Below are positions 7,414 to 17,200 of a stretch of 64,000 bases of DNA, one piece after another (positions within the stretch are counted from its first letter, which is position 1; every line of letters starts with the position of its first letter). The notes under the pieces were generated by a model. It was given only the letters and a program-made list of their open reading frames with translations, had not been told where the DNA came from and ran no database searches. The stretch is from the NCBI GenBank assembly GCA_017462015.1, contig JAFTRX010000054.1, positions 1 through 64,000 of the forward strand. The letters run 5' to 3'. The position numbers and the translations under genes were made by a program. The stretch comes from Lentisphaeria bacterium. Its GTDB lineage: Bacteria; Verrucomicrobiota; Lentisphaeria; Victivallales; Victivallaceae.

Positions 7414-8376
7414 TTATCTCAAGCCGACTGCGCGGCGGACGCGATCGAGGAGGATATTGGCTTCGGCGCGGGCGCGTTCACCGTTTTTACGGAGAATTTC
7501 TTCAACGTAATCAAGGTTGGCCGCGAGTTCTTCGCGTTTTTTGCGCATGGGTTCAAAGAAGGACCACATTTTGTCGAAGAGAGCCTTCTTGGCGTGACCG
7601 TAACCGTAGTTTCCGGCACGGTAGTTGGCTTCCATTTCTGCAACCTCTTCCGGCGTGGCAAACAGCTTGTAAATGGCAACCACGTTGCAGTTGGCCGGAT
7701 CTTTGGGTTCTTCCAGACCTTTGCAGTCGGTGACGATGCTCATGACCTGCTTTTTGATCTCTTTTTCCTTGCCGAAAATGGGGATGGTGTTGTTGTAGCT
7801 CTTGGACATCTTCTGACCGTCGATACCGGGGACGATCGCGACCTGATCGGGAATGTAACCCTCAGGAATGGTCAGGATGTCGCCGTATTCGTTGTTGAAT
7901 TTGATGGCGATATCGCGGGTGATCTCAAGATGCTGTTTCTGGTCTTTACCGACCGGAACGAGGTTGGCGCTGTAAAGCAGAATATCTGCCGCCATAAGAA
8001 CCGGATAGGAAAACAGACCGTTGTTGGGGGCAAAACCTTTGGCAATTTTATCTTTGTAACTGTGGGCGCGTTCGAGGAATCCGACCGGGGTGACGGTGGA
8101 GAGGATCCACGACAGTTCGCACACTTCGGGAACTGCGGACTGCCGGAAGAAGCAGGTTTTTTCCAAATCGACACCGCAGGAGATGAAGTCGAGCGCGAGG
8201 TTGACGACACGGGCGCGCAAGTCATCTGCTTTGGGATTGGTGGTAAGTGAGTGGTAGTCGGCGATAAAGAGGAAGCTTTCACCTTTGCTCTGCAAATCGC
8301 AGACCTGACGCATGGCACCGAAATAGTTACCCAGATGGGGGATGCCTGAGGGTTGGATACCGGTTAAAATACGCAT
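7414..8376 (-). CDS. trpS: Tryptophanyl-tRNA synthetase
   Basis: A 320-residue class I aminoacyl-tRNA synthetase that charges tRNA-Trp (EC 6.1.1.2). The N-terminus reads MRILTGIQPSGIPHLGNYFGA, with PHLGN as the HIGH-type motif, and QKMSKSYNN is the KMSKS loop. FIADYHSLTT is also typical. GGAG lies about 11 bases before ATG 8376. It is the last gene of a five-gene minus-strand run (dapA, MBL hydrolase, lpxK, galK, trpS), 39 bases after galK. Confidence 0.97.
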   Translation of the reverse strand: MRILTGIQPSGIPHLGNYFGAMRQVCDLQSKGESFLFIADYHSLTTNPKADDLRARVVNLALDFISCGVDLEKTCFFRQSAVPEVCELSWILSTVTPVGFLERAHSYKDKIAKGFAPNNGLFSYPVLMAADILLYSANLVPVGKDQKQHLEITRDIAIKFNNEYGDILTIPEGYIPDQVAIVPGIDGQKMSKSYNNTIPIFGKEKEIKKQVMSIVTDCKGLEEPKDPANCNVVAIYKLFATPEEVAEMEANYRAGNYGYGHAKKALFDKMWSFFEPMRKKREELAANLDYVEEILRKNGERARAEANILLDRVRRAVGLR

Positions 8377-8415
8377 GACAGAATATACTCCATTGTAAAG
8401 ATTATTGATTATAGA

Positions 8416-9570
8416 TCACAGAAAAATTTTTGCCCCGTCACCGATGGAACAGATGAAGTGTTCGGCATCGATGCCGGTTTGCAGTTTGTAAGCAGTACAT
8501 ACTCTTGACGCGTACTCTTTTGCCGCGTCAGCTTCCACCAGATGAATGGAGATGCCACCGAAGCCGCCGCCGGAGAGTCGGGCGCCGATACAGCCGGGAA
8601 CGGTACGGGAAAGTTCAACCAGATAATCGAGTTCCGGAGTGCTGTTTTCAAAATTGACCCGGCTGGACTCGTGTGAGGCGTAAAGCAGCCTTCCGAACGC
8701 TTTCATATCACCGGCACGGAGAATGGCTGCCGCAGCTTTCACACGGTCACATTCGTTGACCACATGGCGGGCGCGGAGGAGTTCCATACGGGAAAGTTTA
8801 TCAGCGGCAGATTCCAGCATTGCAGGAGTTACATCGCGCAGCGTTGAAACGCCGGGATAGATTGCGGCAAGTTTCCGGGCGGCACTTTCACAGTTTTCCC
8901 GGCGGACGTTGTAATCAGAATCCACCAGATGATGTTTCTTCATTGAGTTGATGACGACAAAAACGTAACCGGAAGCCAAGGGAAGCGTGTCGATCACCTC
9001 CACCGTGCGGAAGTCACTCATAATTATGGCATCGCGTTTGCCGAAGATAGAACTGAACTGGTCAAGGAGACCGGTTTTCAGTCCGAGAAAGTTGTTTTCA
9101 ACGCCCTGACCGGCGCGCGCCCATTCCGCTTTGTCCAGAGAGAAGTTGAAGAGCTTGCCCAAGGCAAAACCGGCGGCAGTTTCCAGCGCTGCAGAACTGG
9201 ACATCCCTGCGGAGAGAGGAACACTGCTTTCCAAACCGGCGGCAAAACCGTGGTTGAAAACACAGCCGCGTTTGCGCATTTCATTCATCATACCGATGAT
9301 GTAGGCACAGCCGTTGCGCGGCGGAGGGGCATCCATATCGGCAAGATCAAAAGTCATCTCGCAATTTTCCCGGAAATCCATCACCCGGCACTGAGTTCCC
9401 GGCAGCGGAGATAATACGATAGCAGTATTCTGACCTACTGCACAGGAGAGGACAAAACCTTCATTGTAATCAGTGTGGTTGCCCAGAACTTCCAATCTCC
9501 CGGGGGCGGCGGCACCGGCAGCCGGTGTCAGATGGAAGTACTCAGAAAATTTTTCAGCAAGCTGGTTCAT
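8416..9570 (-). CDS. galK: Galactokinase
   Basis: A 384-residue GHMP kinase that makes galactose 1-phosphate from galactose and ATP (EC 2.7.1.6), the entry to the Leloir pathway. The galactokinase signature APGRLEVLGNHTDYNEGFVL is followed by the ATP-binding PLSAGMSSSAALE and the C-terminal GARLSGGGFGG motif. The classical E. coli signature has GRVNLIGEHTDY; the variant here (GRLEVLGNHTDY) is as seen in other PVC and spirochaete proteins. No other gal gene is adjacent; it sits between lpxK and trpS, 20 bases after lpxK. Confidence 0.94.
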   Translation of the reverse strand: MNQLAEKFSEYFHLTPAAGAAAPGRLEVLGNHTDYNEGFVLSCAVGQNTAIVLSPLPGTQCRVMDFRENCEMTFDLADMDAPPPRNGCAYIIGMMNEMRKRGCVFNHGFAAGLESSVPLSAGMSSSAALETAAGFALGKLFNFSLDKAEWARAGQGVENNFLGLKTGLLDQFSSIFGKRDAIIMSDFRTVEVIDTLPLASGYVFVVINSMKKHHLVDSDYNVRRENCESAARKLAAIYPGVSTLRDVTPAMLESAADKLSRMELLRARHVVNECDRVKAAAAILRAGDMKAFGRLLYASHESSRVNFENSTPELDYLVELSRTVPGCIGARLSGGGFGGISIHLVEADAAKEYASRVCTAYKLQTGIDAEHFICSIGDGAKIFL

Positions 9571-9590
9571 AAATATAAACTTTCATAATG

Positions 9591-10766
9591 TTACATAAAG
9601 CAGATACGGGATATACACTGGTCGAAACTCTCTTTGCCGCTGAGAATGTCGATCTGGATACGCAGATAATAGATAGGAACATCACACCGTTCCAGATGCG
9701 GTATCCTGACCGCATCCTTTTCGGTGGTGACCACCATTTCCGCTCCGGCAGCTTTTGCGGCGTTGACAAAGTCGATGATCTCCTGCCGGGAGTAGCGGTG
9801 ATGGTCGGCAAAGTGGTCCTTTGCCACCAGTTCGGCTCCGAGCTGTTCCAGGAAGTTTTCAAAACTTTCCGGACGCGCGATGGCGGAGAGGGCGGCGACT
9901 TTACGGCCGTTGAGAAAGGAGAGTTCTTCGCGCTCGCGGTCGGTAAAGAGTTTTACCAGATACTGCGGACGGTGACAACACTCGATGATCTCCGCGCGGC
10001 GGGTATGGCGGCGGATGAAGCGCTTGAGGTGGCGGAGCTTGTTGCTGCCGTCGGATTTGGTGAGAAAAATATAGTCCGCACGGCGGATGTTCTTTATCGG
10101 TTCGCGCAAAATTCCCCGGGGCAGGACATGACCGTTGCCGAAGGGGTCAGTGGAATCGACCAGAACGATGTTGATGTGCGGTTTTAACTTGAGATACTGG
10201 AACCCGTCATCCAGAATTATGATATCGGTCTGGAATTCATCAATGGCATGGATGCCGGATTTTACCCGGTCTTTGTCCACGATAACCGCAACATCCTGCA
10301 AATTGGAGGCGAGCATAAACGGCTCGTCACCGGCGTGTTCGCTGTCCATGAGCAGATTTTCACCGTCGGAGACGACCTGGGGTGGAAGTTCCATCTCTCC
10401 GGAGTGGAAAGCGTGACAGAGTTTCTCCCAGAAAGAACGTTTTTTTCTCCGGTATCCCCGGCTGAGAATGGCAACTTTGCGTCCTTTGGCGGAAAGGGAG
10501 CGGGCGAAGACTTCCACCACCGGAGTTTTTCCCGTACCGCCGCAGCTCAAGTTGCCGATGCTGACCACGAGACAACCGAGAGCCTGGTTGCGGATGACCC
10601 GCTTGTCGTAGAGCCAGATACGGAACTGCACCACCATGCGGTAAACGCGGGACGCGGCAAAAAGCAGACAGGTGATGACCCGGTCATACCAGCGTTTCCG
10701 CCGTCCCGCCATCAAGTCAAGAAAGTATTGTTCCAGCTCTTCGGCACTGAGTTTGAATTTGTGCAT
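9591..10766 (-). CDS. lpxK: Tetraacyldisaccharide 4'-kinase (lipid A biosynthesis)
   Basis: A 391-residue inner-membrane-associated kinase that phosphorylates the 4' position of the lipid A disaccharide (EC 2.7.1.130). The P-loop is SIGNLSCGGTGKTPVVEVFA, followed by AILSRGYRRK, and DEFQTDIIILDDGFQYLKLK and TTEKDAVRIP further on, all diagnostic of LpxK. Its presence shows that the organism makes lipid A and has an outer membrane. The start at 10766 has GGGGGCG upstream. Gaps of 15 and 20 bases to its neighbours fit one operon. Confidence 0.95.
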   Translation of the reverse strand: MHKFKLSAEELEQYFLDLMAGRRKRWYDRVITCLLFAASRVYRMVVQFRIWLYDKRVIRNQALGCLVVSIGNLSCGGTGKTPVVEVFARSLSAKGRKVAILSRGYRRKKRSFWEKLCHAFHSGEMELPPQVVSDGENLLMDSEHAGDEPFMLASNLQDVAVIVDKDRVKSGIHAIDEFQTDIIILDDGFQYLKLKPHINIVLVDSTDPFGNGHVLPRGILREPIKNIRRADYIFLTKSDGSNKLRHLKRFIRRHTRRAEIIECCHRPQYLVKLFTDREREELSFLNGRKVAALSAIARPESFENFLEQLGAELVAKDHFADHHRYSRQEIIDFVNAAKAAGAEMVVTTEKDAVRIPHLERCDVPIYYLRIQIDILSGKESFDQCISRICFM

Positions 10767-10781
10767 CTGCGCCCCCGGTAC

Positions 10782-11558
10782 TCAAAGTTCAAAAGTTGAA
10801 CCATCGGAAGCTACGCGCAGCGGCGCGCCCCATGCTGCTTCAGCCCGGGCAAGGGCGTTGTTGTAATCGTTGAGCAGTTCGCGCCCGGAATGGACAAAGA
10901 TGATGTCCCGGATATTGCGCTGTTCCCGGCGCAAAGCTGCGCAGACTTCAGAACTTTTGTGATGTCCGGTCTCCATCAGCAATAAATCGCAGCCGTCGAG
11001 AAAATCGCCCATGTCAGCGTAACTTTTTACATCGCCGGAAAAAACGATCACCTTGCCGTCAACTTTTATCCGGAACGAAAAAGAACGGAACACTCCATCT
11101 TCCGGAACTCCGAGATGGAAGTTGTGCCGCGCTTCGATCGAGACTTTGCCGTCGTCAAAAATAACTCCATCAGCAATACGGTGAGGAGCTACGTCGTAGG
11201 GGAAGCCGCGCCACTTGTCAAAGGTGGAGAGCCAGTTCTCCACCCCGGAAAGAATTTTCATATCCGGCAGAAAAAGTTCCAGAGGCTCAGATTTTGACCG
11301 GGCGGTGACCTGCATGATTTTAGTCATCGCCCAGAGCAGATTGGGAAGCCCGCCGCAATGGTCGATGTGCGGATGGGAGATGCAGAGCGTTTTGATGGAG
11401 AGCAGATCCAGCCCCATTTCCGAAGCGGTATGGTAACAGCTCTCTCCGGCATCGAACCAGTAAAGTTTTCCGTCAAACTCCAAAGCCCAGGAGGTGTGAT
11501 GCCGCCCGGGCTGGGGTTCAGTACCGGCACTGCTGCCGAAAACGTGGAGTTTGACCAT
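10782..11558 (-). CDS. MBL-fold metallohydrolase (RNase Z-like)
   Basis: A 258-residue cytoplasmic protein. The metallo-beta-lactamase motif is SHPHIDHCGGLPNLL (about residues 61-75), preceded by WFDAGESCYH and followed by VIFSGDVKSY and a late HSGRE histidine: the order of metal ligands in the RNase Z-like branch. Near its C-terminus it has LARAEAAWG. The substrate cannot be told; it lacks the long exosite arm typical of true tRNase Z. It lies between dapA and lpxK in the operon. Confidence 0.82.
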   Translation of the reverse strand: MVKLHVFGSSAGTEPQPGRHHTSWALEFDGKLYWFDAGESCYHTASEMGLDLLSIKTLCISHPHIDHCGGLPNLLWAMTKIMQVTARSKSEPLELFLPDMKILSGVENWLSTFDKWRGFPYDVAPHRIADGVIFDDGKVSIEARHNFHLGVPEDGVFRSFSFRIKVDGKVIVFSGDVKSYADMGDFLDGCDLLLMETGHHKSSEVCAALRREQRNIRDIIFVHSGRELLNDYNNALARAEAAWGAPLRVASDGSTFEL

Positions 11559-11583
11559 GGAGATTTTTCCTTGAAAACAGTTG

Positions 11584-12453
11584 TCAGAGAATACCGCAGT
11601 CGATCAGGGTTTTCTTCAGGACTTCCGCATGGGCAGCACTCATTTCGCAAAGGGGCAGCCGGTATTCCGGAGTGATAGCGCCGGTCATACCCATAGCCGC
11701 TTTGACCGGAATGGGGTTGCTCTCAATGAAGAGGTTGCGAAAGAGCGGATAGTATTTGCGGTGCGCGGCGCGTGCGGAAGCAAAATCGCCGTTAAGGGCA
11801 GCTTCGACCATGGCGGAAAGTTCGCCGGGGATGAGGTTGGAAGCAACGCTGATGATACCTTTGGCACCGACGGAGATCATGGGAAGCGTGAGGGAATCAT
11901 CGCCGCTTAAGACGGTGATGTCGCACTGATCGAGGATCTCGGAGACGCGGTCAACGCTGCCGCCGGCTTCTTTTACTGCGACCATCAACGGATTTTTGGA
12001 CAAACGGGCGATGGTTTCAGTAGCAATGGGGACACCGGCACGACCGGGAACGTTGTAAAGAACCACGGGGAGTCCGGTCTTTTCCGCAACTGTGGAGAAG
12101 TGGCGGTAGATGCCTTCCTGAGTGGGTTTGTTGTAGTAGGGGGTCACCTGCAAAGTGGCATCGGCACCGGCGGCTTTGGCTTCGCGGGTGAGATGAATAG
12201 CTTCTTCGGTGGAGTTGGCGCCGGAACCGGCGATGACCTGACAGCGGCCGTTGATTATCTCAACGGTTCTGGCGATGACTTCGATATGCTCTTCCGTGGA
12301 AAGCGTCGGAGATTCACCGGTAGTGCCGACGGGGACGACCCCGGCGACTTTGCCTGCGACCTGAGCTTCCAGCAGAGCTTCAAAAGCCTTCCAATCCACA
12401 CTTCCGTTGCAGAACGGAGTGACCAACGCCGTGTAAACACCTTGTAAAACCAT
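11584..12453 (-). CDS. dapA: 4-hydroxy-tetrahydrodipicolinate synthase
   Basis: A 289-residue TIM-barrel aldolase condensing pyruvate with aspartate semialdehyde (EC 4.3.3.7) in lysine and diaminopimelate synthesis. Visible are GVYTALVTPF, GVVPVGTTGESPTLS, the tyrosine of VLYNVPGRAG, the Schiff-base lysine in MVAVKEAGG, and LSGDDSLTLP. Length is standard. GAGGAT precedes ATG 12453. First gene of the five-gene minus-strand operon, behind the promoter at 12499-12527. Confidence 0.96.
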   Translation of the reverse strand: MVLQGVYTALVTPFCNGSVDWKAFEALLEAQVAGKVAGVVPVGTTGESPTLSTEEHIEVIARTVEIINGRCQVIAGSGANSTEEAIHLTREAKAAGADATLQVTPYYNKPTQEGIYRHFSTVAEKTGLPVVLYNVPGRAGVPIATETIARLSKNPLMVAVKEAGGSVDRVSEILDQCDITVLSGDDSLTLPMISVGAKGIISVASNLIPGELSAMVEAALNGDFASARAAHRKYYPLFRNLFIESNPIPVKAAMGMTGAITPEYRLPLCEMSAAHAEVLKKTLIDCGIL

Positions 12454-12498
12454 TTGTTATCCTCTTGATAAAGGGTTGAAATAATATTGTCCACTTAT

Positions 12499-12527
12499 AA
12501 TTTACCACCAAATGACATTAAAATCAA
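12499..12527 (-). promoter_or_regulatory. Promoter of the dapA operon
   Basis: On the minus strand TTGATT (12522-12527), 17-base spacer, TAAATT (12499-12504). It is back to back with the plus-strand promoter at 12537-12564. Confidence 0.55.
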
Positions 12528-12536
12528 TACTTGAAT

Positions 12537-12564
12537 TTGAAAAAAAACACATCCGTGTTAAATT
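12537..12564 (+). promoter_or_regulatory. Promoter of the 12603 lipoprotein gene
   Basis: TTGAAA (12537-12542), 16-base spacer, TAAATT (12559-12564), 38 bases before the start codon. Confidence 0.5.
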
Positions 12565-12602
12565 ATATGGTGAACCAATAAAAATAATGGAGAATATCTA
12601 CG

Positions 12603-13073
12603 ATGATGAAAAATATCTTTGCCGTTGCTGTGATGCTGATTTTTGCCGGATGCGTCTCTTACTCTTACACCGGAAAATACGATACTCCGGTCAAAGAGGA
12701 AAAGGATATGCGGATTTTTACTGATCCGGCAAAAATCACCCGCAAGTACACAGTTCTGGGCAAGGCGACCGTTTCCGGAAATTGTCAGGATGTGAGCCGC
12801 GACCGATTGGTTGCCAGACTCAAAAGTGAAGCGCACGATGCCGGAGCAAGTGCCATTCTTATCACCGATCAGCAGGTTATGACAGAGAGTGAAGATTCCG
12901 GAAGCAGTCCTTTTTTCACCGCCTTTGATGCGGACGACACCAGTTCCAACTGGAGCCAGCTCCAGCGGGATGTCGATGAGAACTTCGCCAATACCCGCCG
13001 GATGAAAAATGCCAACTCTCCCGGAGCTTCCCGGCGGATAATCCACGCCGAATTCATCCGTTACACTGAATAA
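12603..13073 (+). CDS. Hypothetical lipoprotein
   Basis: A 156-residue protein with two adjacent ATGs (12603, 12606) behind GGAGA. The signal MMKNIFAVAVMLIFAGC ends in lipobox FAGC. The mature part has a segment DRLVARLKSEAHDAGASAILI, reminiscent of oligomeric small-protein folds in which a helix leads into an A-I-L-I strand, followed by an acidic, Ser-rich C-terminus. I do not recognise the family. It is transcribed divergently from dapA. Confidence 0.7.
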   Translation: MMKNIFAVAVMLIFAGCVSYSYTGKYDTPVKEEKDMRIFTDPAKITRKYTVLGKATVSGNCQDVSRDRLVARLKSEAHDAGASAILITDQQVMTESEDSGSSPFFTAFDADDTSSNWSQLQRDVDENFANTRRMKNANSPGASRRIIHAEFIRYTE

Positions 13074-13149
13074 AGGCGTTCGCGTGGGTACATCGGCGCG
13101 CTTTTGGGGTACAGATTGAAAATATTTGTAAAATCAGGTCCGGATACTA

Positions 13150-13178
13150 TTGCATTTGAAAAATTTTTGTGTTATACT
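13150..13178 (+). promoter_or_regulatory. Promoter of the 13227 pseudopilin gene
   Basis: TTGCAT (13150-13155), 17-base spacer, TATACT (13173-13178). The gap 13074-13226 holds nothing else that I can see. Confidence 0.55.
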
Positions 13179-13226
13179 GAAATCGTGTTACTGCTGAACT
13201 ATAAACAAATCAACAGGAGGGGTACG

Positions 13227-14018
13227 ATGAAAACAGAACGCGGAATCCGTAAAAATCATTTCTCTTTTACTTTGATCGAATTGCTGGTGGTTATCGCAAT
13301 TATTGCCATTTTGGCGGCGATTTTGCTGCCGGCACTGCAGAGTGCGCGGGAACGCGGCAAGGCTTCAGGGTGTGTCAACAATCTCAAGCAAATCGGCACA
13401 GCGTTCAACATGTACAGCGATGATTTCGGCGATTGGGTGCTGCCTGCCACCCAGCCGGGAGCTTCTAACTATGAACGCGACTGGTACAAGCATATCAGTA
13501 ATTACAATGGCATTATTGGAAAAAGTTACGGCTTGATTTATTATAAGAACAAAACCGTCGGAACCTTTGTCTGTCCCTCCGAAGGAGTGGCGTTCAACGT
13601 GGATGACACCAATAATTTCTACGGTCACACCCACTACATCATCAACGCGCACTTCTGCGGCGGAAGCTATTCCGGCAATATTCCCAGTTACATGAGAAAA
13701 GCGCGCAAACGTTCTGCCGCACAGAAGCCCTCTCAGGTCATGCTTGTCATGGACAGTAAAACCGGCAACAATTACCGCATCCCCGGCAGCGAAGGTTTCG
13801 CCTACCGCCACGGCAGACCGGATACCCGCAAGCTGAACGCTTCGACCAGTGCTGACGGTGTCGGCAGAGGCAAAATGAATTCGGTCGCCCTTGCCGGAAA
13901 TGTTGTTACTGCCGACTGGAACGAGGTTTTTGATAACTCAGGTTCCCGTTTTTACTGGCAGCAGCGCGGTTATATCCCGACTGATAAACCCGGAGATATG
14001 GGAACTCCTTTGTACTGA
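13227..14018 (+). CDS. Prepilin-type N-terminal cleavage/methylation domain protein
   Basis: A 263-residue protein; ATG 13227 follows AGGAGG, so the in-frame upstream extension is not used. Near the start is a type IV prepilin signal, [18 protein letters not shown], whose glycine-like cleavage position is replaced by Ser before F (HFSFTLIE), followed by [25 protein letters not shown]. This module is multiplied in Lentisphaerota and Planctomycetes as a type II secretion pseudopilin or S-layer-like surface protein. Two Cys and Trp/Tyr-rich loops make up the rest. It stands alone with its own promoter. Confidence 0.88.
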   Translation: MKTERGIRKNHFSFTLIELLVVIAIIAILAAILLPALQSARERGKASGCVNNLKQIGTAFNMYSDDFGDWVLPATQPGASNYERDWYKHISNYNGIIGKSYGLIYYKNKTVGTFVCPSEGVAFNVDDTNNFYGHTHYIINAHFCGGSYSGNIPSYMRKARKRSAAQKPSQVMLVMDSKTGNNYRIPGSEGFAYRHGRPDTRKLNASTSADGVGRGKMNSVALAGNVVTADWNEVFDNSGSRFYWQQRGYIPTDKPGDMGTPLY

Positions 14019-14040
14019 GCATTAGATAACAACGTTTGAA

Positions 14041-14081
14041 TACAGGGGGTTTGCAACTGTACTTCTGTTGCAAACCCTGTA
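14041..14081 (+). terminator. Hairpin after the 13227 gene
   Basis: TACAGGG..GTTTGCAAC (14041-14057) pairs with GTTGCAAACCCTGTA (14067-14081) with a two-base bulge. There is only a short T-rich stretch afterwards, so termination is likely but not certain. The GTTTGCAAC core resembles the hairpins at 7293 and 49687. Confidence 0.55.
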
Positions 14082-14164
14082 TCTTGTAAGCGGTTTTGCC
14101 GATACATCGTCTGTTTTTCAGAGTACAGTTCAAAAAAATATTCCGCAAATGACCGTTCCGGCAG

Positions 14165-14193
14165 TTGCATTTTTCCACGATGTATGGTATAAT
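14165..14193 (+). promoter_or_regulatory. Promoter of the 14.2-23.3 kb glycan operon
   Basis: TTGCAT (14165-14170), 17-base spacer, TATAAT (14188-14193), 44 bases before the first start codon. This is the closest to consensus in the window. Confidence 0.7.
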
Positions 14194-14237
14194 TTGAAGC
14201 AGAATCAAATTGGTCAAAGATATAAGGAGCCGTATTG

Positions 14238-17200
14238 ATGAGCAAAAAAGGTGTTTTTATTGCATTGTTGGCAACGCTGGGGTTTGTGCTGTCCGGAGCC
14301 ACCGCTGAACGCAAAGGGGATAAAATCGTACTTTCCAGCAACCGTATGCTGGTGGAAATAGATTTGACCCGCGGCGGCAGAGTGAGCAAACTTTTTGACA
14401 AAAAAATCCAAAAAGATCTTGCGGTATTGGATAACGCTCCCGGCGGAAGCGGTATTTTTGCTGACAGTCTCTTTTATCCGGACAGCCGCCGGGTCGACCG
14501 CCGCTATGAAAAAGGGGTGTATTCCGCCGGAGATTTGAAATCCGGCAGCAAGGCAAGTGTCACTCTTACTTCGCCCAAAGGTTTGCCGCTGACCATAAAA
14601 AAGACCATCTCTCTTGCTGATGATTCTGAGTTGCTCGTCGCTGATTTTGAGATCACCAATCCCGGAGAAGCCGATGTCATCGCCGCTTACCGGGGCGGAA
14701 ATACCTTCCGCTTTGCCGGAGAAAAATCTTACAAAATCAGCTTCCCGGAAGCCAAGCGGAACAACTCCTGGAATGAACCCGATACTGCGCCGGTGAAAAA
14801 TCACTTCACCTATAATCCCGGTGAACTCAAGGGCGCAGACCTTTTCTTCTATCAGCCCAAGCGGGATTATGTCTCCGTTACCGGAAGTCAGGCGGGAATC
14901 GTATTTGAAGTGCCGTTTCCGTTGTTGAGCTTCTTTTACAGCTGGATGTCCAACAAAAGTGACGGTTATCCGGTGGTCGACTTCTTTACCACCCGTTTTC
15001 TGCTGCCGCCGTTGAGCAAGGGGGAAAAAGAGGCGGTACTGCTGACGGTTCTGGATGACCCGCTTGCCAGATACAAGTACCGTTTCCGGACGCAGGTTCG
15101 TCTGATTTCTCCTGCAAACTTTGCTTACGAAAAGTTCCGCGCCCCTTCCACGGCGGCTAAAGATACCGCGTTTTTGCCGGTTTACACTCCGGATACCATG
15201 TTCAGTAAATTCAAGACTCCGGCACTGGTCTTTGCGCCTGTTCCGGCAAAACCGCTCTCCATTCTTGCTGTCGGCATGGTTCCCGGCAATCACGAAATGG
15301 GTGAGTTTATCCGCCGCAGCGGAGTGAATATGGATGTTGTCGATGCCGGAAGAGCATTCAACGCTTCGCCGTATTGGGGATGGAATTGTCCTGATCCGCA
15401 GATGCTTATCGAAAATCTCATTACCAAAAAACCGCAGATCATTCTGGTGTGCGGTCACAACGGAAAGAGTTTGAAACCGGCACTGCTCAAAAAAATCACT
15501 TCACTGGTCGAAAATGGTGCATCTTTTGTCTATGTCGGACACCGCAACAACTTCCCGTCACTTATTCCGCAAAGCGGCGGCAGGGAACTTGATCCCAAAC
15601 TTTTTGCCGGAAACAGCTGGGAGAAGTTCCCGGTCAAAGGCAAAATTCTGGAATTTACGCGCGGAAAGGGCAAAGTTATTCAGGTTCGCTTCAACATGGA
15701 ACCTGCGAATACCGAATGGGTGCGTGAGGCGCGCAACCTTGTTCCGCACATCGTTGGTAAGCCCGGGGAGGCTTTCTGGGAATATTACTTTGCTTTTTAC
15801 GGTAAACTTTTCAACTACGCTGCCGGAAATCAGGCTTCCGCCAAAATTGAAAGTGCCGTTTTCGATTTAAATAAATTCACTGCCAGAATCAGCGGCAAAG
15901 CGGGCAGTTACACCGTGAAAGCGATCACGACTTGCGGGGTTGCCGCCTCCGCTTCCGGCGCTGTCGGTGAGGTGTCCGGAAACTTTGCCGGAACACGCGT
16001 TTCCGGAAAAGAATTGATGATGCTCCAACTGTGGGAAAACGGCAAGGTCATCGACTATTGTTTCGCTGACTATGCCGGTAAAAAACTGCCGGAATGTGAA
16101 ATCGCTTTTGCCAAAGAAAATTTTGCCGCCAATGAAAAGGTGACTGGCACATTGGATGTGGATTTTTCGGGCAAAGTTTCTCTGCTTTTGCGCGAAGCCG
16201 CCTCCCGCCGGGTGATTGCCCAGGCGGAAATTTCCGTCAAGCCCGGGCGGAATGATTTTGCTCTCAAGCGGCAGATTTCCTCTCCGGAATCGCTCTTTTA
16301 TCTTGAAGCAAGTTCCGGTTCTGTGAGGGCGGGAAAATATATTTTCGCCAAGGCGGATGCGGTCGAACATCGCAACATTTTCCCGCTGATCTGGGGCGCG
16401 CATTTTTCCAGCTGGCGCGATAAGATGTTCAATACCGAACTCTACGATGCCGGATTTGAAATTTACATGGCACCGATGGCGTACACCAAACAGCCCGGCG
16501 AATTGAGAGCCGAAGCGTTGAGCGTTATGGCATCCGGCATGGAATATGCCCCGCTCGGCGTGGAACACATCAAAGCCGGTAACGCCCGCAACAGCATGGC
16601 GCGTGTCCGTACTCCATGTCTTTCGGCTGCAAAGTATAAGGAACGCATTGCCCGGAAATCCGCTGATATCGCTGATAAAATGGCGGCGACCAACAGCAAA
16701 TGGGCGTTTATTTCCGACGAAATAACATTGGGTACGTACTTTAATACGCCGCACAACTTTTGTTTCTGCGGCGATTGCATGACGGATTTCCGCAAAGAGA
16801 TGCAGGCGTTGTACAAAGGTGACTTGAAACTGCTCAACACCAAATGGGGGACCGGTTTTTCCAGTTGGGACAAGGTTGTTCCGCCGACTGCGCTTGAAGC
16901 CGGGAAGAGCAAAAACTACGCCGGATTCATCGCCCACCGCATCTTCATGTACAGTCGCATCGACAATATCTGCAAACTTATTGCCGATACGATAAAAGTC
17001 CGGTGCGGCGGAGAGACCGGTGTTTCCGGAATGGGCATCCGCGGAATCTATCAGGGTTTCGACTTGATGAAAAACAGTGCATGGCTGAAGAGCAGTGCGT
17101 TTTATCACGATGCCTTCGGACTTGACGCGATCCGTTCTTCGATGGTGCCGGGGTCCCGGACGGGGTCGTTCTCCGATTATGGTATGCGGTACGCGCTCTG